Shown here piece after piece: positions 36,048 to 44,406 of a DNA stretch of 64,000 bases. A program made the position numbers and the translations under genes. The first letter of the stretch is position 1. Every line of letters starts with the position of its first letter. Below the pieces are notes generated by a model. It was not told the DNA's origin. It saw only the letters and a program-made list of their open reading frames with translations, and made no database searches. Origin of the DNA: JACVRW01 sp963813495 (GTDB lineage: Bacteria > Actinomycetota > Thermoleophilia > Solirubrobacterales > Thermoleophilaceae); assembly GCA_963813495.1 (NCBI GenBank), contig CAWEZC010000011.1:62001-126000 (forward strand), written 5' to 3'.

Positions 36048-37412
36048 ATGCCGGCCCAGTCGCTTTTTCGCACCATCGCAACCGCCTCGATCCTGCTGTT
36101 CGGGGCCACCGCCGCCGCCGAGGCCGGTCCGCCCGGCAAGTGGAGCAAGGTCACCGGCGTCGGGGCAGACGACGGCAACACCATGCGTCCCGGGCTCGCC
36201 CGGACCGCCGACGGGGTCCTGCACGTCAGCTGGAGCCGGGACCTGGCGGGCGCCGGCAGCGTGCTGCACAGCTCGGTCTCGGCCGACGCGAAGACGGTGT
36301 CGGAGCCGGTGTCGATCTTCGACAACGCCGACGGAGTCAACCCCAGCTCCGCCGTGGTCGTGGCGGCCGACGGCACGCTGCGCGCGTTCTTCGCCGCCAC
36401 CAACGTGTTCGACGGAGTGATGGCCTCGGCCACGTCGGCCAACGGTGGCGCCGGCTGGACCGTGGGCGGCTCGGTGTCGAAGATCGGGGCCGAGGGCAAC
36501 GAGGTCTACTCCGCGATCGGCATCGGCGCGGCGACCGGCACGGACGGCGCCTTCTACTCGATCTGGGGCGACTCGAGTCCCAGCGGGGGCGGCTACCACG
36601 TCGGCCTAAACCCGAACGCGCCCGACGGCGATCTCGGCCCCGCGATCCAGACAGATCCTAAACTCGGCGTGGATTCATCCAGCGGCCAGGTGGTCTCGGC
36701 TTGGAACGACGATGGCGGCGACGTCAAGGTCATGCCGATCGCTCCGGCGGGCGGCCCCGTCTCGATCCCCAACTCGTCCGATAACGGGCTGCATCCGATC
36801 GGCATCACCGGCCGCATCGGCGCTCCGGGTGTGTTCGTGGGCTACGGCCGCGGGACCAATCCGTTCCTGTCCGACCCCTCCGTCTACCGCGTTGACACCG
36901 GGCAGGCCACCCGCCTGACCAAGAACGATGGCGAGCTGATCTCCCTGGCCGCAGCGCCGGGCGGCCGGCTGTGGGCCTTCTGGAAGGTCGACTACGCGAT
37001 TCGCGCGACCCGCTCCAACCCGGCGGCCACCAAGTGGGGCCGGATCGTCTCGATCAACCCGCCCAAGCAGACGACGGCGATCTACAACCTCGTGGGCGAG
37101 GCGTCCACGGGTCCGCTCGACCTGCTCGCGCACGTCGACACGTCGTCGAGCACCCTTGCCTCCTGGCACCAGCGCATCCTGCCCGGGCTCGCCTTCACCG
37201 CAAAGGAGAACAAGGAGGGCAAGCTCGTGATCCAGGTGACCGACGCCGGCGCCGCCGTGCCGGGCGCGAAGATCAAGGTCAAGGGCAAGAAGGGCTCGAA
37301 GACCACGAGCTCCAGCGGCAAGGTGTCCTTCCCGCTCGGGCCCGGCCGCTACAAGGTGACGAGCTCCAAGAGCGGCTACGCGTCCTACTCCAAGCGCGTA
37401 CGGGTCAAGTAG
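36048..37412 (+). CDS. Secreted beta-propeller-like protein with C-terminal carboxypeptidase-regulatory-like domain
   Basis: A 454-residue exported protein with signal peptide MPAQSLFRTIATASILLFGATAAAEA. The body contains repeating beta segments (LARTADGVLHVSW, VVAADGTLRAFFA, AAPGGRLWAFWK), like sialidase or BNR-type propellers but without a clear Asp-box set. The last 75 residues (GKLVIQVTDAGAAVPGAKIKVKGKK) form a carboxypeptidase-regulatory-like beta sandwich with a Lys-rich edge. No catalytic site is recognised. Its end overlaps the nitrilase gene by 28 bases, tail to tail. Confidence 0.72.
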   Translation: MPAQSLFRTIATASILLFGATAAAEAGPPGKWSKVTGVGADDGNTMRPGLARTADGVLHVSWSRDLAGAGSVLHSSVSADAKTVSEPVSIFDNADGVNPSSAVVVAADGTLRAFFAATNVFDGVMASATSANGGAGWTVGGSVSKIGAEGNEVYSAIGIGAATGTDGAFYSIWGDSSPSGGGYHVGLNPNAPDGDLGPAIQTDPKLGVDSSSGQVVSAWNDDGGDVKVMPIAPAGGPVSIPNSSDNGLHPIGITGRIGAPGVFVGYGRGTNPFLSDPSVYRVDTGQATRLTKNDGELISLAAAPGGRLWAFWKVDYAIRATRSNPAATKWGRIVSINPPKQTTAIYNLVGEASTGPLDLLAHVDTSSSTLASWHQRILPGLAFTAKENKEGKLVIQVTDAGAAVPGAKIKVKGKKGSKTTSSSGKVSFPLGPGRYKVTSSKSGYASYSKRVRVK

Positions 37413-38341
37413 GCCGAGTCCTGCGTGGCGTCGCCGGCCGCCTCGGCGGGCGACGCCAGCACGTCGGTGCGGCCATAGTGGCCCACGGCGTCGAACCAGC
37501 GCTTGGCGTGGAGTCCGCGGCGGAGGTCGCAGTCGGCGAAGAGCATGCCCTCCTCGCCGTACAGGGGCCCGGCAATCACCTCGCCCCACTCGGGATCGAC
37601 GATCACGGCACCCCCGTTGCCGAATATCTCACGGTCCGGCAGGTCCAGCGGGAAGTCCTGAGGAAAGGCCGCACGTGGGATGAACTGCGGTGCCGACACC
37701 ACAAACGCGCCTGATTCGATCGCGATGTGGCGCATGCTCGCCTGCCAGCCATCCGAATCGTCCGCCGTGGGCGCGACCCAGATCTGGGGGCCGCCCTGGT
37801 AGACCGCCCAGCGGGCGAGCGGCATGCGGTTCTCCCAGCAGATGAGCCCGCCGATGCGCCCGGCGGGGGTATCCACCACCTGGAGGTCGTCGCCGCCGCC
37901 GATCCCATGAAAGAGGCGCTCGTGATGGGTGGGCATCAGCTTCCGGTGCTTGGACAGCAACCCGCCGGGCCCAATCAGGAGCAACGCGTTGTAGAGCGTC
38001 CCGGGCCGCTGTAGGTCGCGCTCGTTCACGCCAATCGCACAGTGAAGGTCGTGTTGCGCGCAAGCTGCCGCCAGGCGATCGACCACGGGGCCGGGCACCT
38101 CCACCGAGCTGGACCACATGCGTTCCCAGAGCGCATCGCTGCCGCCGAAGCCGGCCGCCTGCTGCGCCCAGGCGTTGGACGGGTAGATCGAGATGAACGT
38201 CTCCGGCAGCACCGCCAGCTGCGCGCCACCGGCCGCTGCCTCGGCGAGCAGCGCCACTGCCTTGTCCACCGTGGCGTCGGCGTCGAGGATCACGGGAGTG
38301 GCCTGGACGGCGGCCACGCGGACGGTGGGAAAGGCCGTCAC
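37385..38341 (-). CDS. Nitrilase
   Basis: A 318-residue carbon-nitrogen hydrolase of the nitrilase branch. The catalytic triad is clear: Glu47 (AVLPETFIS), Lys134 (SKHRKLMPTH) and Cys168 (GLICWENRMPLAR). CWENxMPLxR is the signature of true nitrilases and cyanide-type enzymes, which turn nitriles to carboxylic acids. The GTG at 38341 is chosen because the conserved VRVAAVQATPV follows; a longer in-frame version would overlap the divergent glycosyltransferase gene. Only 25 bases separate the two divergent starts. Confidence 0.9.
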   Translation of the reverse strand: MTAFPTVRVAAVQATPVILDADATVDKAVALLAEAAAGGAQLAVLPETFISIYPSNAWAQQAAGFGGSDALWERMWSSSVEVPGPVVDRLAAACAQHDLHCAIGVNERDLQRPGTLYNALLLIGPGGLLSKHRKLMPTHHERLFHGIGGGDDLQVVDTPAGRIGGLICWENRMPLARWAVYQGGPQIWVAPTADDSDGWQASMRHIAIESGAFVVSAPQFIPRAAFPQDFPLDLPDREIFGNGGAVIVDPEWGEVIAGPLYGEEGMLFADCDLRRGLHAKRWFDAVGHYGRTDVLASPAEAAGDATQDSAYLTRTRLE

Positions 38342-38366
38342 GATCGTGCGATCGTATCCTCCGCTG

Positions 38367-40202
38367 GTGCCCTTCACCATCGCCCAGGTCACCCCGTGGC
38401 CCTGGGAACAGCATCACGAGGTCAACCGCTTCGTCGAGCGCCTGTCCGACCAGCTCTGCGCGCGCGGGCACCGCGTGGTGGTGATTGCGCCCTCGGACTC
38501 GCGCGAGCTGGTGCGCGAGGGCCGAGCCAAGGTCGCCGCGCTGAGCTCCGACCCCGAGGCCGTATTCGCCGATCCTGGCTGCGCCTCGGTGCTCGCGGTG
38601 GGCCAGTCGCTGCCCTTTCGCCGCGGCGGCTCGGTGTCCCTGCCGCTAGACGTGTCGCGCACGCTCGAGGACGTGCTCGACCAAGTCGAGTTCGACTTCG
38701 TGCACGTGCACGAGCCCTTTGCCCCCAGCGCGGCGTCGGCGGCCCTGCGCCACTCGCGCGCGCTCAACGTCGGCACCTTCCACTCCACCACCGAGCGCTT
38801 CGTCTCCACCCAGGTGGCGCGCAAGGTGGTCGAGCTGCTGTTTGGCCGCCTCGACGGGCGCACCACGAGCTTCGCCGCCACCCGTGACCTGATCGAGCGC
38901 TACTTCCCGGGCCACTACGAGGTGATCCACCCCGGCGCCGACCTCCTGCAGCGCCCGCAGGCCGCCGCCGGCCCGCCCGAGATCGTGTTCTCCGCCGAGG
39001 AGGAACGCGGAGCGCTGCGGCTGTTCATGCGCGCGCTGCGAAAGCTGTCGGTCGACGCGGACTGGACGGCCACGATCTGGCTGCGCGACCCCTCCTCCGC
39101 GCCCGCCGTCTCGCTGCCGCGCCGGCTGCGCGAGCGCGTGCAGCTGGCCGGGCCGGCCGACGGCTCGGAGGCCCAGCACCTCGCCCGGGCCACGATCGCC
39201 GTGGCGGCCTCCGTGGGCACGGCGCCGGCCCCGCAGCTCGTGCTGCGAGCGCTCGCGGGCGGGGCGGTGCCCGTGGTGTCGCGGCTACCGCAGTACGAGG
39301 AGCTGGTGCGCGAGGGTGAGCTGGGGCCCCTGTTCGAGCCGCGTGATGCGCTCACCCTCGCCGCGCAGCTCGAGCGGCTCGTCACCGACCCCTCGCTCGT
39401 GGCCCGGTACGCCGAGCGCATCCAGCAGGCGCACCCCGACCTCACCTGGTCGCGCACCGCGACCGAATACGAGGCTCTCTACGAGCGGATTGCGGCTCGT
39501 CGCCACGCCCAGGACGGCCGGCCGGCGCTGCGCCGGCGACTGGGGGAGCGCGACTTCATCCACGTCGACCTCCACATGCACACCGACCACTCCCCCGACT
39601 GCGCCACGCCGGTGGACACGCTGCTCGACACGGCCAAGAAGGTCGGCCTGGGCGCCATTGCCATCACCGACCACAACGAGGTGTCGGGCGCGCTGGCGGC
39701 GCGCGAGCACGCCGACGGGATCAAGGTGATCGTGGCCGAGGAGGTCAAGACGGCGGACCAGGGCGAGGTGATCGGGCTCTTCATCGAGGAGAAGATCCCG
39801 CGCGGCATGACCCTCCAGGAGACGATCGCCGAGATCCGCCGCCAGGGCGGGCTCGTGTACGTGCCGCACCCCTTCGACCGCATGCATGCGGTGCCCGACT
39901 ACGAGCACCTCCTCGACGTGGTCGAGGACATCGACGCGATGGAGGTCTTCAACCCGCGCGTGGCCTTCTCCGCCTTCAACGAGGAGGCGGCGCGCTTCGC
40001 CGCCAAGTACCGCATCGTGGCCGGGGCGGGCTCGGACTCCCACGTGGCGCAGGGCCTCGGCTCGGTCATGATCCGCATGCGCGACTTCGAGGGCCCGGAC
40101 GAGTTTTTGGAGTCCCTGCGCGACGCCGACATCGTGCGCAAGAAGCAGTCGCTGCTGTACGTCCAGGCGCTCAAGTTCATCCAGACGCGCGGCAAGAAGT
40201 GA
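38367..40202 (+). CDS. Fusion protein: GT4-type glycosyltransferase plus PHP metallo-phosphoesterase domain
   Basis: A 611-residue two-domain protein. Residues 1-380 are a GT-B glycosyltransferase. AQVTPWPWEQHHEVNRFVE and LCARGHRVVVIAPSDS at the start, FVHVHEPFAPSAASAALR and FHSTTERF resemble PimA-like mannosyltransferases. Residues about 395-600 are a PHP domain with metal ligands in order: DLHMHTDHSPDC, ITDHNEVSG, VAEEVKT, VPHPFDR and GSDSHVAQG. Such domains hydrolyse phosphate esters. Joining the two on one chain suggests they act on the same molecule; a glycolipid or inositol lipid is possible from the nearby genes. GTG start at 38367. Confidence 0.85.
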   Translation: MPFTIAQVTPWPWEQHHEVNRFVERLSDQLCARGHRVVVIAPSDSRELVREGRAKVAALSSDPEAVFADPGCASVLAVGQSLPFRRGGSVSLPLDVSRTLEDVLDQVEFDFVHVHEPFAPSAASAALRHSRALNVGTFHSTTERFVSTQVARKVVELLFGRLDGRTTSFAATRDLIERYFPGHYEVIHPGADLLQRPQAAAGPPEIVFSAEEERGALRLFMRALRKLSVDADWTATIWLRDPSSAPAVSLPRRLRERVQLAGPADGSEAQHLARATIAVAASVGTAPAPQLVLRALAGGAVPVVSRLPQYEELVREGELGPLFEPRDALTLAAQLERLVTDPSLVARYAERIQQAHPDLTWSRTATEYEALYERIAARRHAQDGRPALRRRLGERDFIHVDLHMHTDHSPDCATPVDTLLDTAKKVGLGAIAITDHNEVSGALAAREHADGIKVIVAEEVKTADQGEVIGLFIEEKIPRGMTLQETIAEIRRQGGLVYVPHPFDRMHAVPDYEHLLDVVEDIDAMEVFNPRVAFSAFNEEAARFAAKYRIVAGAGSDSHVAQGLGSVMIRMRDFEGPDEFLESLRDADIVRKKQSLLYVQALKFIQTRGKK

Positions 40203-40855
40203 TGCGCCCACAAGGACCGTCAGCCGATCCGTCAAATCCCTCGGATCAGATGCCCGCTACCGACGACGAGATCCGCGAGAAGTACCTGGAGCGGGCGATC
40301 CGTGAGCTGAACAGCCTCACCCGCGAGATCCAGGGCTGTGACCACTGCCCCCGCGGCAACCTGATGCCGGTGCTCGGCTCGGGTCACCCGCAGGCCGACA
40401 TCTTCATGCTCAAGTTTGCTCCGCTGCCTTCGGAGATCGAGGAGGGCGTCGCCTTCTATGGCCGCGCCGGCTCGGCGCTGATGAAGAGCTTCAAGCGGCT
40501 GGGAGTCGATCCGCTCGCCGTCTACGGCACCGTCTTCGTCAAGTGCCCGGTGCACGACAGCGACGACTCGGCCCCCGAGTGCCGCGCCCGCGTGCTCGAC
40601 GAGCTGGCGATCGTGCAGCCGCGCATCGTCGTGGTGATGGGCGACGAAGCACTCGAGGAGCTCAACGGCCTCGGCGTGCCGCTGGGCCGCGAACTAGAGC
40701 CCACGCCCGGAGCGAGCCAGCGGCTCACCCCCGCCTGCGACGCGCTGTTCGTGCCGGACATCGACCGCTCGCTCGACGACGAGCAGGCCAAGCGGGACTT
40801 CTGGGCCGCGTTCCGGGCGCTCGGCGAGTGGTACGCGGACTTCCCTCCGTACTAG
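40202..40855 (+). CDS. Divergent uracil-DNA glycosylase superfamily protein (family 4/5-like)
   Basis: A 217-residue relative of iron-sulfur uracil-DNA glycosylases. Four Cys fit the cluster pattern: CDHC near residue 47, and KCPVHDSDDSAPEC. GRAGSALMKSFKRLG and IVQPRIVVVMGDEALEEL match the fold. However, the first catalytic block, usually GEAPG followed by acidic residues, reads LKFAPLPSEIEEG. The second, usually HPxxLL or similar, is absent (TPACDALFVPDID). Either catalysis differs or the protein is not a glycosylase. The ATG at 40202 overlaps the PHP fusion stop (TGATG), so the two are cotranslated. Confidence 0.72.
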   Translation: MRPQGPSADPSNPSDQMPATDDEIREKYLERAIRELNSLTREIQGCDHCPRGNLMPVLGSGHPQADIFMLKFAPLPSEIEEGVAFYGRAGSALMKSFKRLGVDPLAVYGTVFVKCPVHDSDDSAPECRARVLDELAIVQPRIVVVMGDEALEELNGLGVPLGRELEPTPGASQRLTPACDALFVPDIDRSLDDEQAKRDFWAAFRALGEWYADFPPY

Positions 40856-40876
40856 GACAGCGGTTACTCTGCCTCT

Positions 40877-41299
40877 ATGGCTGACGGGGCCAAGGTCCTG
40901 GTCGTGGCCAACCGCACGGCCGAGTCGCTCGAGCTGCTCGAGGCGCTTCGCAGCCGCACCGTGCGGGGTCCGTGCGAGTTCACGCTGCTGGTCCCCTCCA
41001 CTCCGCACGGGCTCGCCTGGGCCGCGGACATGCACGCCGGCGGGGAGGAGGCCGAGGAGCACCGCAAGGGGTTCGTCGAGGAGCTGCGCCGGGAAGGACT
41101 GAACGTGACCGCGGCCAAGGTCGGCGACGGCGATGCGCTGGCCGCGATCCAGGACGAGTGCAACTTCAACACCTACGACGAGCTGATCGTGTCGACCCTG
41201 CCCCTCCATCTGTCCAAATGGCTGCGCGTGGACCTGCCCCGGAAGGCGGAGGCGGCCACGGGCCTACCCGTCCTGCACGTGGTGGGAAGCGAGGCGTGA
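40877..41299 (+). CDS. Small Rossmann-like protein, universal-stress-protein-like
   Basis: A 140-residue soluble protein. KVLVVANRTAESLELLEAL at the start and YDELIVSTLPLHLSKWLRVDLPRKA and TGLPVLHVVGSE at the end follow the alternating alpha/beta layout of UspA-like proteins. The usual nucleotide loop GxxGxG is not evident. Function is unknown. Its stop overlaps the following 59-codon gene (TGATG). Confidence 0.6.
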   Translation: MADGAKVLVVANRTAESLELLEALRSRTVRGPCEFTLLVPSTPHGLAWAADMHAGGEEAEEHRKGFVEELRREGLNVTAAKVGDGDALAAIQDECNFNTYDELIVSTLPLHLSKWLRVDLPRKAEAATGLPVLHVVGSEA

Positions 41300-41478
41300 T
41301 GGATCTCGAGGAAGGCGAGGGAGTCGAGCCGGTGATCGAGCGCCGCTGCCGCGAGTGCGGCACGACACTCACCCAGCAGGAGATCACCGCCTCGCTCGAG
41401 ACGGGTGGCCCGTTCCTGTGCACGGTGCACGCGAACGAGCAGGTCTCCGTGGAGGACGAGGGCGTCGAGCCGGGCTGA
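41299..41478 (+). CDS. Small Cys-containing protein, possible zinc ribbon
   Basis: A 59-residue acidic protein starting MDLEEGEGVEPVIERRCRECG. It has CRECG near residue 17, then FLCTVH about 25 residues later; two Cys plus Cys/His could bind zinc. The ATG overlaps the previous stop (TGATG), supporting real translation. Function is unknown; it may be a partner of the Usp-like protein. Confidence 0.55.
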   Translation: MDLEEGEGVEPVIERRCRECGTTLTQQEITASLETGGPFLCTVHANEQVSVEDEGVEPG

Positions 41479-41493
41479 GCCCGGCGCAGAGCG

Positions 41494-42858
41494 CTAGCCG
41501 CGTTCGAGCAGCGCGACGCACTCGATGTGCGGCGTCTGCGGGAACATGTCCACCGGCCGGACGGCCTTGAGCTCGTAGCCGGCGTCCGCCATCTGCCGGG
41601 CATTGGGCGCCAGCGTGGTGGGGTTGCAGGACACGTAGACGATCTTCTGCGCCTCCGCCTCCAGCACGCGCCGCACAACCTTCTGCGACAGCCCGGCGCG
41701 CGGAGGGTCGACCACCACGACATCGGGCCGGCCGGACTGCTCGAGCAGCGGCCGCATGGCCAGGCGCACGTCGCCGGCGAAGAAGTTCGTGTTGTCGATC
41801 GAGTTGAGGCGCGCGTTCTCGATCGCGTCGGCCACCGCCTCCTCGACGATCTCCACGCCCCAGACCTCGCGGGCGTCGAGCGCGATCACCAGCGCGATCG
41901 TCCCGATGCCGCAGAACAGGTCGAGCACCCTCTCCCGGCCGCTCAGGCCGGCGAGCTCGACCGCCGTGGCGTAGAGGCGCTCTGCCATCTCGGTGTTGGT
42001 CTGGAAGAACGCGTCCGGCGAGATCCGAAACCGCAGGCCCGACAGCTCTTCCTCGATCGCGGCCGGGCCCTTGACGATCTGGGTGTCGCCGTCGCGGGTG
42101 CTCTCGGCCACGCCGGCGGCGCTGGTCCACAGGAACGACTCGGCGGGCGCCACGGCGGCCAGGGCGTCGACGTCGAAGCTGCCGCCCGGGCTCGTGACGA
42201 TGCGCGCCTGGAGCTGCCCCGTGCGACGGCCTTCGCGCACCACCAGGTTGCGCAGGAGACCGCTTTGCGCGCGCCGGTCCCAGGCCGAGAGCCCCTGCTC
42301 ACGACACCAGGCCTTGACCACCTCGCGTAGCTCGTCCGCCCGCTCGGAGGCGAGGATGTCACGCGAGACGTCGTCGATCAGGTCGAAGCGGCCGGGGCGG
42401 TGGAAGCCGAGGACGAGCTCCCCACTCTCCTCGTCGGCCCCGAAGGAGTACTCGAGCTTGTTGCGGTAATGGAAGGGCTCGACCGCAGGCACGATCGACT
42501 CGACCGGCGGCTGCTCGAAGTGGCCGATGCGCTCGAGGGCGTCGCGCACCTGGGCTTCCTTCTCGGCCAGCTGGCGCTCGTAGGGCAGCACCTGCCAGGG
42601 CGCGCCCGGGTGAGGGGCGAGCGGCTCGACCCGGTCGGGACTGGGCTCGAGGAGCTCGATCGAGTCGGCCTCGGCGAACGAGCGCTTGGCCTTGGTGATC
42701 CGTGCCCGCACGCGGTCGCCGGGCACGGCACCGCGCACGAAGACCACGTAGCCCTCGCTGCGAGCCACGCCGGCGCCACCATGCGCGAGCCGGTCGATGT
42801 TCAGCTCGAGCTCGTCGCCCCGGCGGGGGCGGGGTCGTGTCGTCTGGACGCCTTCCAC
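41494..42858 (-). CDS. TRAM-domain 23S rRNA (uracil-5-)-methyltransferase, RlmD/RumA family
   Basis: SAM-dependent methyltransferase making 5-methyluridine in RNA. The protein is 454 residues. A TRAM RNA-binding domain spans about 1-70 (LELNIDRLAHGGAGVARSEGYVVFV). FHYRNKLEYSFG and ISPDAFFQTNTEMAE are family blocks. VLDLFCGIGTIALVIA binds SAM, VVVDPPRAGL follows, and Cys411 in VYVSCNPTTLA is the nucleophile. No iron-sulfur Cys cluster is seen in the N-terminal half, unlike E. coli RlmD. The exact target uridine cannot be told. Confidence 0.88.
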   Translation of the reverse strand: MEGVQTTRPRPRRGDELELNIDRLAHGGAGVARSEGYVVFVRGAVPGDRVRARITKAKRSFAEADSIELLEPSPDRVEPLAPHPGAPWQVLPYERQLAEKEAQVRDALERIGHFEQPPVESIVPAVEPFHYRNKLEYSFGADEESGELVLGFHRPGRFDLIDDVSRDILASERADELREVVKAWCREQGLSAWDRRAQSGLLRNLVVREGRRTGQLQARIVTSPGGSFDVDALAAVAPAESFLWTSAAGVAESTRDGDTQIVKGPAAIEEELSGLRFRISPDAFFQTNTEMAERLYATAVELAGLSGRERVLDLFCGIGTIALVIALDAREVWGVEIVEEAVADAIENARLNSIDNTNFFAGDVRLAMRPLLEQSGRPDVVVVDPPRAGLSQKVVRRVLEAEAQKIVYVSCNPTTLAPNARQMADAGYELKAVRPVDMFPQTPHIECVALLERG

Positions 42859-42881
42859 GGCGTCCTATGGTCGCAGCCCGG

Positions 42882-43538
42882 CTACTTGAGCCTGGACTCG
42901 ATCGCGCTGAGGATGCCCTTGCGCTTGCGGTTGCGACGCTCGTAGTCGCGCACCTTGCGCAGCTCGGCGGGCGTGAGCGAGCTCAGCCTGCCCTTGACCT
43001 CGGCCACGTTCAGCTCGTCGTAGAGGCTGATCGGGAAGTTGGCACCCACGCCGGCGGCGCGCCGGGCGCGATCGGCCTGGGCCAGCGCCGGCGAAGCAGC
43101 CTTCACGGCACGCTTGCGCCCCCCGGAGGCGCGACTGCGGAGCTCGTCGCGGCCCCGGTCCAGCAGGCCCTCCAGGTCCTTGAGGACGTCGTTGGTCTCC
43201 TTCTGCCCGCGCTTGACGAGCTCGGAGGCGATGCCGCGCGCCTGTTTGGCCGACAGCTGCCCGCCCTTGACCGCGCCCTCGAGCGCCTCCTCGATGCGCT
43301 CGCGCGTGAGCATGACCATGCCCGTGGGGTTGATGAGGTTCTTGCGCAGAGCATCGCGAAACTCCGCCACGGTCTTGGCTTCCACACCCGCCGGCCGGGA
43401 AGAGCGGCTGCGCTTGGCCGCGGACTTGCGGGCTGTCGGCTTGCGGGCCGACGACGACCCCGCCTTTCGGGTAGAGGACGAACGGGTCGCCTTCTTCTGA
43501 CTCCCGCTGGCCTTCTTCGTGGTCCGGCGCTCTGCCAT
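42882..43538 (-). CDS. Phasin-like protein with Lys/Arg-rich N-terminal tail
   Basis: A 218-residue protein. Residues 1-52 are a basic tail rich in Lys, Arg, Ser, Thr and Ala (KKASGSQKKATRSSSTRK), like histone H1 tails. Residues about 57-130 are helical, with RKNLINPTGMVMLTRERIEEALEG and ETNDVLKDLEGLLDRGRDELR, as in actinobacterial phasin-related (polyhydroxyalkanoate synthesis regulator) proteins. The C-terminal block, YDELNVAEVKGRLSSLTPAELRKVRDYERRNRKRKG, is conserved in this group. The ATG at 43538 has AGGAGG 6-7 bases upstream. A role at granules or DNA is inferred. Confidence 0.72.
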   Translation of the reverse strand: MAERRTTKKASGSQKKATRSSSTRKAGSSSARKPTARKSAAKRSRSSRPAGVEAKTVAEFRDALRKNLINPTGMVMLTRERIEEALEGAVKGGQLSAKQARGIASELVKRGQKETNDVLKDLEGLLDRGRDELRSRASGGRKRAVKAASPALAQADRARRAAGVGANFPISLYDELNVAEVKGRLSSLTPAELRKVRDYERRNRKRKGILSAIESRLK

Positions 43539-43590
43539 GGGCTGTCCTCCTGGTCCGCGGGCCTCGGTCGGTTCCTGCGCGGGGACTATC

Positions 43591-44406
43591 TCACCTGGGC
43601 AGACCGAAGGCAGCAGCCACCGGAGCGTGATCGGAGAGGCGCAGGCGCAGGCCACCCGCCTGGACGAGCTCGCGTCGCTCCGGGACCAGGCGGCGCGGGC
43701 GTTCCGCCACCTCGAGGCCGCGAACGAGCAGGTGGTCGATCGCGTCGGGCGCTGTGGGCTCGCCCAGCCCGAAACGGTCGCGCAGCTCGGCAAAGGGCTC
43801 GGGATTGCGTCGCGGGCGCAGGTTGAGGTCGCCGCCGAACACGAGCGGCCGGCCGTCCGACCAGGTCACGGCGTACTCGGCGGCGCGCACCACCTCGGCC
43901 GCCGCTCGCTCGGGGAGGCCGGCGGACGCGTGAAGATTGGCGGCGCACGTCCTGCCCTCGGGCAGCTCCAGGGAGGCCCAGTGCATGCGACGCTGCTCGG
44001 GACGGCGCGCCAGCGTGAGGCGGCGATGGTCGGTCACGCGCCCCGGATGGCGCACCAGGATCTGGTTGGAGCCCCCCTCCCAGGAGGCGATCAGATCTGG
44101 GTTGAACTCCGCCAGAAAGCGTTGCAGCGGCCCGGGCAGGTTGCGCGAGGTCCGCACCAGCACTCCACTCGAACGGGTGCGCCGGCCGAGCTCGGCAAAC
44201 CAGCCCGGGGGTGCCTCCTGCAGCAGCGCGACGTCCCACTCGAGGCCGTCGAGCACCTCGGCGAACTCAGTGAGGAGCGGGCGATTCACCTGGACGTGGG
44301 TGGCGTTGCGCTCGCTTCGGCGCAGCAACCGCGAGCGCAGCGTGAACAGAGCCGGGTCGGGCGGGAAGTCGCGACCGTGGTAGAGGTTCCAACTGAGGAC
44401 TCGCAT
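43591..44406 (-). CDS. Endonuclease/exonuclease/phosphatase family protein
   Basis: A 271-residue EEP-fold metalloenzyme. MRVLSWNLYHGRD gives the metal-binding Asn, DVALLQEAPP the metal-binding Glu, NLHASAG the His, VFGGDLNLRP the Asp-x-Asn pair and LSDHAPVAAAF the catalytic Asp-His. All active-site residues are present. Substrate (DNA, RNA or phosphoester) is unknown. The ATG (44404-44406) shares one base with the divergent argF start, so no intergenic space exists. Confidence 0.85.
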   Translation of the reverse strand: MRVLSWNLYHGRDFPPDPALFTLRSRLLRRSERNATHVQVNRPLLTEFAEVLDGLEWDVALLQEAPPGWFAELGRRTRSSGVLVRTSRNLPGPLQRFLAEFNPDLIASWEGGSNQILVRHPGRVTDHRRLTLARRPEQRRMHWASLELPEGRTCAANLHASAGLPERAAAEVVRAAEYAVTWSDGRPLVFGGDLNLRPRRNPEPFAELRDRFGLGEPTAPDAIDHLLVRGLEVAERPRRLVPERRELVQAGGLRLRLSDHAPVAAAFGLPR

